Below are positions 6,193 to 9,001 of a stretch of 9,001 bases of DNA, piece after piece. A program made the translations under genes and the position numbers. Origin of the DNA: Faecalimonas sp. (GTDB lineage Bacteria; Bacillota_A; Clostridia; Lachnospirales; Lachnospiraceae); the NCBI GenBank assembly GCA_026169575.1, contig JAPFCT010000258.1:1-9001 (forward strand), given 5' to 3'. The notes beneath the pieces are model-generated. The model did not search any database. It saw nothing but the letters and a program-made list of their open reading frames with translations, and was not told the DNA's origin. Numbering within the stretch: the first letter of the stretch is position 1; each line of letters opens with the position of its first letter.

Positions 6193-6914
6193 GCTTAACA
6201 GTAGTGAAAGGTATGCAGTCAGAGATCTTCGTTCCGATCACACCGCCGGCTGTATGGACTCCGGTGAAGAAAGAACTGAAAGATATGACGATCGCGCTGG
6301 CGACAGCAGCGGGCGTTCACCATAAAAATGATGAGAGATTTAATCTTGCAGGTGATTTTACATGGAGAAAGATCACGGATCAGATGAAATCCGATGAACT
6401 GATGGTATCCCACGGAGGATATGACAATGGGGATGTAAACAAAGACATCAACTGTATGTTCCCGATCGACCGTATCCATGAACTGGCAAAAGAAGGATTT
6501 ATCAAAGCATGTGCTCCGGTACATGCCGGATTTATGGGAGGCGGCGGAAACCAGGAGAAATTTAAACATGAGACAGGTCCTGCGATCGCTCAGATGTTTA
6601 AAGAAGAAGGCGTGGATGCAGTAATCCTGACAGCCGGCTGAGGTACTTGCCACCGCTCTGCAGTACTGGTGCAGAGAGCGATTGAAGAAGCAGGAATTCC
6701 GACGATCATTATTGCGGCACTTCCTCCGGTTGTACGTCAGGCGGGAACTCCTCGTGCGGTAGCGCCGCTTGTTCCGATGGGGGCAAATGCAGGAGCTCCA
6801 AATGATGTGGAGATGCAGACTGGAATCGTGAAAGCGACTCTGGAACAGCTCGTGGAGATCGAGACTCCGGGCAAGATCGTTCCGCTTCCATTTGAATATG
6901 TAGCGAAAGTATAA
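6189..6914 (+). CDS. prdB: D-proline reductase selenoprotein subunit PrdB (in-frame TGA = Sec151)
   Basis: The full gene is 241 residues once the TGA at 6639-6641 is read as selenocysteine (residue 151). Without recoding the product would stop at 150 residues. After the TGA the same frame continues for 90 residues to TAA with clear family sequence (GTCHRSAVLVQRAIEEAGIP...). The context is ILTAG-U-GTCHR, a UxxC redox motif matching known PrdB and the related GrdB selenoprotein. The selenol is thought to attack the D-proline ring held as an adduct on the PrdA pyruvoyl group. An SECIS-like hairpin lies immediately downstream at 6654-6680. AGGAGG precedes the ATG by seven bases, and the start overlaps the stop of the small upstream gene. 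Conserved early segments include VSHGGYDNGDVNKDINCMFP and HAGFMGGGGNQE. Confidence 0.96.
6654..6680 (+). promoter_or_regulatory. Bacterial SECIS element within prdB
   Basis: CTCTGCA (6656-6662) pairs perfectly with TGCAGAG (6670-6676) around a 7-base loop GTACTGG; two further C-G pairs (6654-6655 with 6679-6680) close the base across a two-base bulge. The loop lies 21-28 bases after the TGA, within the distance range accepted for bacterial SECIS elements. SelB would bind it to deliver Sec-tRNA; selB itself is not in this window. Confidence 0.75.
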
Positions 6915-7017
6915 TAGGGGAAAGAAAACGTGTATGAAAACTGTTTTTCGTAAGATGGCATTGGAAGAATGGCGCAGATGAGGAAAATAGAAGTTCATAC
7001 ACGTTTTTTATAGGGGA
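6914..7017. mobile_element. MITE-like hairpin element with 8-bp flanking repeats between prdB and prdD
   Basis: An 88-base segment (6922-7009) has near-perfect terminal inverted repeats of about 16 bp: AAAACGTGTATGAA (6925-6938) against TTCATACACGTTTT (6994-7007), extended by one A-T and one G-T pair. It is flanked by direct repeats ATAGGGGA at 6914-6921 and 7010-7017, as expected of a target-site duplication. A second internal stem pairs 6941-6949 with 6982-6990, and CATT/AATG (6959-6962, 6968-6971) forms an inner loop. The left direct repeat overlaps the last base of the prdB stop codon. It encodes no protein. It could instead be just a long-stem terminator with chance flanking repeats. Confidence 0.45.
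6925..7009 (+). terminator. Long-stem terminator or attenuator after prdB
   Basis: The inverted repeats described for the element above form a 14-bp stem whose 3' arm ends in six T (7004-7009), so the RNA has the form of an intrinsic terminator. The loop is unusually long (55 bases) and itself folds. Since prdD follows with no convincing promoter of its own, it may reduce prdD-prdE expression relative to prdAB instead of stopping it. Confidence 0.5.
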
Positions 7018-7099
7018 GATTTTTCATAAGGATATTTTTGACGGAAAACGATTGTTTTACAGAGAGAAGGATTTGCAGGAAAAGCAAGGAGGAGTGAAA

Positions 7100-7858
7100 A
7101 TGGAGGAAATAAAGAAACGCCGGCTTGTGATCAAGGCGTTTCATGCCAGCGATGTACGTGAGGGAGAAGAAAACCGGATCACGCGGGCGCTGGAAATGGA
7201 GGTGGCGCCGGAGTCTTTTGCACAGAAGGCGGACCATGAGATGATCGAGCGCATTTCGATACGGATCATACACCCGGAACAGTATGGGGAAGAGACAAAC
7301 AGCATCATGGATGTGGTCCCGGTCTCGGCAAAGGTGCTTGGTGAAATTGGGGAAGGAGTCACACATACGGTGACGGGAGCTTACGTGTTGCTGACCGGTG
7401 TGGATGTAAACGGGATCCAGACTGCTGAGTTTGGATCATCAGAAGGGATCATCGAAGAACAGATTGCATGGGGGAAAGCCGGAACACCTGCGTGGGGCGA
7501 TACCCTGATCTTATTTGAGGTGACATTCTGCGCCGGAAAAGGGCAGGATCGCGAGGCAGTTACCAAAGCGCATCAGCTCTGCGATGAATTTGTACAGCAG
7601 TACCGGGAATGCCTGAAAAAACTGCGCGGGGAACTGTGCACGGAGCGGAGAGAATTTTATGATGTGGAGCGTCCGGGAAAAAAGAAAGTTGTGATCATAA
7701 AACAGGTGGCAGGCCAGGGTGCGATGTATGACATGCAGCTTTTTGCAAAAGAGCCGTCGGGAATGGCGGGAGGGAGATCGATCATCGACATGGGAAATAT
7801 GCCGCTGGTCGTGACGCCGAATGAATACCGGGATGGAATTCTGCGTTCCATGCAATAG
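7100..7858 (+). CDS. prdD: PrdD, PrdA N-terminal-like protein of the proline reductase cluster
   Basis: The protein (252 residues) is a paralogue of PrdA residues about 170-415. Shared segments include GVDVNGIQTAEFGSSEGII (100-118; PrdA has GTDANGVQIGEFGSSEGIL) and ERPGKKKVVIIKQVAGQGAM (190-209). The end, DMGNMPLVVTPNEYRDGILRSM, matches PrdA up to nine residues before its cleavage site, and then the protein stops. It lacks the acidic N-terminal region of PrdA. The ATG at 7100 is chosen because AAGGAGG lies seven bases upstream and PrdA similarity begins nearby; the in-frame ATG at 7052 has no such support. Role in the cluster is not established: possibly maturation or assembly of PrdA, or a partner of PrdE forming a PrdA-like pair. 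It is followed after 19 bases by prdE. Confidence 0.88.
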   Translation: MEEIKKRRLVIKAFHASDVREGEENRITRALEMEVAPESFAQKADHEMIERISIRIIHPEQYGEETNSIMDVVPVSAKVLGEIGEGVTHTVTGAYVLLTGVDVNGIQTAEFGSSEGIIEEQIAWGKAGTPAWGDTLILFEVTFCAGKGQDREAVTKAHQLCDEFVQQYRECLKKLRGELCTERREFYDVERPGKKKVVIIKQVAGQGAMYDMQLFAKEPSGMAGGRSIIDMGNMPLVVTPNEYRDGILRSMQ

Positions 7859-7877
7859 AAAGAAGGAGGGAAAATCA

Positions 7878-8336
7878 ATGGGAATCGGACCATCTACAAA
7901 GGAGACAAGTCTGCATCATTTCCGCGATCCGCTTCTGGATGTGGTGTCTTCTGATGAAGACTTTGATCTGTTAGGCATTATTATAGTAGGAACTCCTGAT
8001 AATCAGGAAGAAAAGATGCTTGTGGGGACGAGAACCGCGGTGCTGGCAGAAAGTATGCGCGCGGATGGAGCGGTTATTTCCGCAGATGGCTGGGGCAACA
8101 GTGATGTAGATTATGTGAATACGGTAGAACAGCTGACGAAGCGGGGGATTGCGGTGTCCGGTCTGAAGTTTGTCGGGACATCCGGGGGATTTGTCGTGGA
8201 AAGCCCGGCTCTGAATGCGATCGTGGATATCAATAAGAGCGAGAGTGGGACAGAGACGTGCGTGCTCGGGGAGAACAGTGTGACGAAACTCAATGCAAGA
8301 AAGGCTGCCGCAATGCTGAAATTAAAAATGAGATAA
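7878..8336 (+). CDS. prdE: PrdE, PrdA C-terminal-like protein of the proline reductase cluster
   Basis: The protein (152 residues) is a paralogue of the self-cleaved C-terminal subunit of PrdA. Its start MGIGPSTKE lines up with CIGPASKE of PrdA, so Gly2 takes the place of the pyruvoyl-forming Cys419. Further matches are LLGIIIVGTP, WGNSDVDYVNTVEQL and VDINKSESGTE (PrdA VDNNKSESGIE). It ends where PrdA residue 568 would be, lacking the last 50 or so residues. With no cysteine at the critical place it should not form a pyruvoyl group by the PrdA route. AAGGAGGG lies before the ATG at 7878; the in-frame ATGs inside prdD are rejected. It probably works with PrdD. It is the last gene of the operon, followed by a terminator. 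Confidence 0.88.
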   Translation: MGIGPSTKETSLHHFRDPLLDVVSSDEDFDLLGIIIVGTPDNQEEKMLVGTRTAVLAESMRADGAVISADGWGNSDVDYVNTVEQLTKRGIAVSGLKFVGTSGGFVVESPALNAIVDINKSESGTETCVLGENSVTKLNARKAAAMLKLKMR

Positions 8337-8348
8337 AAAGACATGAAA

Positions 8349-8396
8349 AAAGACATGCCTGCAAGATGACTGACTAAGATGCGGCATGTCTTTCTT
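8349..8396 (+). terminator. Intrinsic terminator of the prd operon
   Basis: AAAGACATGCC (8349-8359) pairs with GGCATGTCTTT (8383-8393), an 11-bp perfect stem around a 23-base loop, followed by CTTCT. It lies 12 bases after the prdE stop and closes the operon. Confidence 0.8.
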
Positions 8397-8722
8397 CTAT
8401 ATTTATTGAGAGGTTTGTTGCTTTGCAATCCGTTATATTAAAAGAGGGGGAATGGATATTGGATTGAATTTCGCTCAAACTGTCTATTGGGGGAAACAGT
8501 TTTTTTCAAATCCTTGCAAAAGCAACAGTTAGTGGTATAAAGTTATAAAAGATAGGCTGAAAAAAAGACAGTATCCTCCTGAAGATCACCGCCTTTGGTC
8601 TGCATCACTGATATAACTTCGGTGATAGTATAAATCCGGAGTCGAAAATTGTCAATAGAAAAGAAGAAAAAAATTGTACATTAAAAAATACAATAAAAAT
8701 CCGAAAAAAATGTAAAAAATAG
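8397..8722. other. AT-rich spacer without a convincing gene
   Basis: No reading frame of normal size or family similarity was seen on either strand. Two structures stand out. AAACTGT (8477-8483) and ACAGTTT (8496-8502) form a 7-bp hairpin running into a T-tract, a second terminator-like element. ATCACC (8585-8590) and GGTGAT (8621-8626) form a wider inverted repeat. A 26-codon frame at 8452-8532 (MDIGLNFAQTVYWGK...) has a purine-rich stretch before its ATG but is too short to support. The last 90 bases are A-rich, like an UP region ahead of the rpsJ promoter. Confidence 0.6.
8477..8506 (+). terminator. Terminator-like hairpin in the spacer
   Basis: A 7-bp perfect stem (8477-8483 with 8496-8502), a 12-base loop, and a continuing T-run to 8506. 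It may back up the prd terminator or end a short transcript from the spacer. Confidence 0.45.
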
Positions 8723-8751
8723 TTGCAAAACTAAAAAGTATCTTGTATACT
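8723..8751 (+). promoter_or_regulatory. Promoter of the rpsJ (S10) operon
   Basis: TTGCAA (8723-8728), a 17-base spacer and TATACT (8746-8751) give a good sigma-A promoter, preceded by an A-rich tract. The start would fall near 8758, giving a leader of about 225 bases before the S10 ATG. Confidence 0.78.
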
Positions 8752-8757
8752 AAGAGA

Positions 8758-8983
8758 GCTGTGACATGATAGCGATGAAGCGCGAGGTTGCTGCTTAAAA
8801 TAGCAGGTGTTCCGTGGAGCGAATGTCAAGTTAGGAAACTGGCGACAAGTCACTGTACGAATCAATAACAGCCGATGAAAAACGGTAACAACGTGTGAAA
8901 GTTTCATGACACACACGGGAGAGTGTACAGTCACCGCTTGTCGTACTTAAGTTGAATAGTACGAAAAGGAGGCGACTTTTTTT
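8758..8983 (+). ncRNA. Structured ribosomal-protein leader upstream of rpsJ
   Basis: The leader holds many mutually consistent helices. TGACAT (8762-8767) pairs with ATGTCA (8823-8828), enclosing CTGCT/AGCAG (8791-8795, 8802-8806). A long arm pairs CGACAAG (8843-8849) with CTTGTCG (8937-8943) and ACTGTAC (8852-8858) with GTACAGT (8925-8931), enclosing CCG/CGG (8872-8874, 8883-8885) and CGTGTG/CACACG (8892-8897, 8912-8917). A last hairpin CGTACT/AGTACG (8942-8947, 8958-8963) overlaps the long arm by two bases and ends one base before the AAAAGGAGG ribosome binding site. Such leaders typically let a ribosomal protein (L4 in E. coli) repress its operon; which protein binds here is unknown. I believe similar leaders precede rpsJ in other Lachnospiraceae. 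Confidence 0.6.
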
Positions 8984-9001
8984 ATGGCAAGTCAAGTAAT
9001 G
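8984..9001 (+). CDS. rpsJ: Small ribosomal subunit protein S10, first six codons
   Basis: The frame opens with ATG at 8984 and reads MASQVM before the window ends. This is the usual start of S10 in Lachnospiraceae (continuing RITLKAYDH in relatives). AAGGAGG lies 11 bases upstream, a somewhat long spacing. The strong promoter and long structured leader fit the head of the S10-spc ribosomal operon. Only six residues are visible, so the call rests largely on this context. Confidence 0.75.

Noticed and set aside
6189..6641. prdB read as a truncated gene or pseudogene ending at the TGA
   Set aside because: The frame continues with conserved family sequence, a UxxC motif and an SECIS-like hairpin, and selC is present, so the TGA is read as selenocysteine.
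6219..6998. Minus-strand frame of 259 codons opposite prdB
   Set aside because: It reads through the antisense of prdB and the hairpin element with Arg/His/Ser-rich composition; a coding shadow.
7036..7041. TTGACG as a -35 box for a separate prdD promoter
   Set aside because: No acceptable -10 box lies 16-18 bases downstream.
7052..7099. Longer start of prdD at 7052
   Set aside because: No ribosome binding site and no PrdA similarity in the extra 16 residues; AAGGAGG points to 7100.
7821..7877. prdE start inside prdD at 7821
   Set aside because: The added residues do not match PrdA and lack a ribosome binding site, whereas 7878 has AAGGAGGG.
8452..8532. 26-codon frame after the prd terminator
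   Set aside because: Too short, overlaps a terminator hairpin and has no recognisable relatives; kept only as an observation.
1..9001. CRISPR arrays and rRNA genes
   Set aside because: No evenly spaced direct repeats and no rRNA-like segments were seen.

Overview
The window looks like a chromosomal segment from a gut-type, amino-acid-fermenting Clostridia, most likely Lachnospiraceae. Three things point there: a selenocysteine-dependent D-proline reductase (prd) cluster, strong AAGGAGG-type ribosome binding sites, and the first codons of an S10 gene (rpsJ, MASQVM) with its leader at the right edge. The organism is inferred from gene content only.

Layout: (1) 1-276: left edge, the first codons of a leftward IS91-like transposase and two palindromes that may belong to the element end. 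(2) 277-1951, minus strand: a two-gene unit, prdF (proline racemase) followed by a TetR-family regulator. (3) 1952-2183: a divergent control region with a good leftward promoter, a perfect 9+9 bp inverted repeat and a rightward promoter. (4) 2184-2281: selC, the tRNA for selenocysteine (anticodon TCA). (5) 2282-2569: a hairpin-rich leader ending in a terminator-like hairpin just before prdC. (6) 2570-8336, plus strand: prdC, prdA, a conserved-looking 96-residue small gene, prdB with an in-frame TGA read as selenocysteine, a MITE-like hairpin element, then prdD and prdE, closed by a terminator. (7) 8394-8722: AT-rich spacer with no convincing gene. (8) 8723-9001: promoter, a long structured leader and the first six codons of rpsJ.

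How it works together: PrdF interconverts L- and D-proline. PrdA (self-cleaved to a pyruvoyl subunit) and PrdB (selenocysteine subunit) reduce D-proline to 5-aminovalerate in the Stickland reaction. PrdC, an RnfC-like protein, probably delivers the electrons. PrdD and PrdE are two-piece relatives of PrdA, split exactly where PrdA cleaves itself. The tRNA needed to decode the PrdB TGA is encoded at the head of the same cluster. No prdR (the sigma-54-type activator known from Clostridioides difficile) is in the window; a TetR-type regulator sits with prdF instead.

Most worth a second look: the selC/leader/terminator arrangement ahead of prdC, the 88-bp inverted-repeat element with 8-bp flanking repeats between prdB and prdD, the PrdD/PrdE split at the PrdA cleavage point, and the rpsJ leader RNA.
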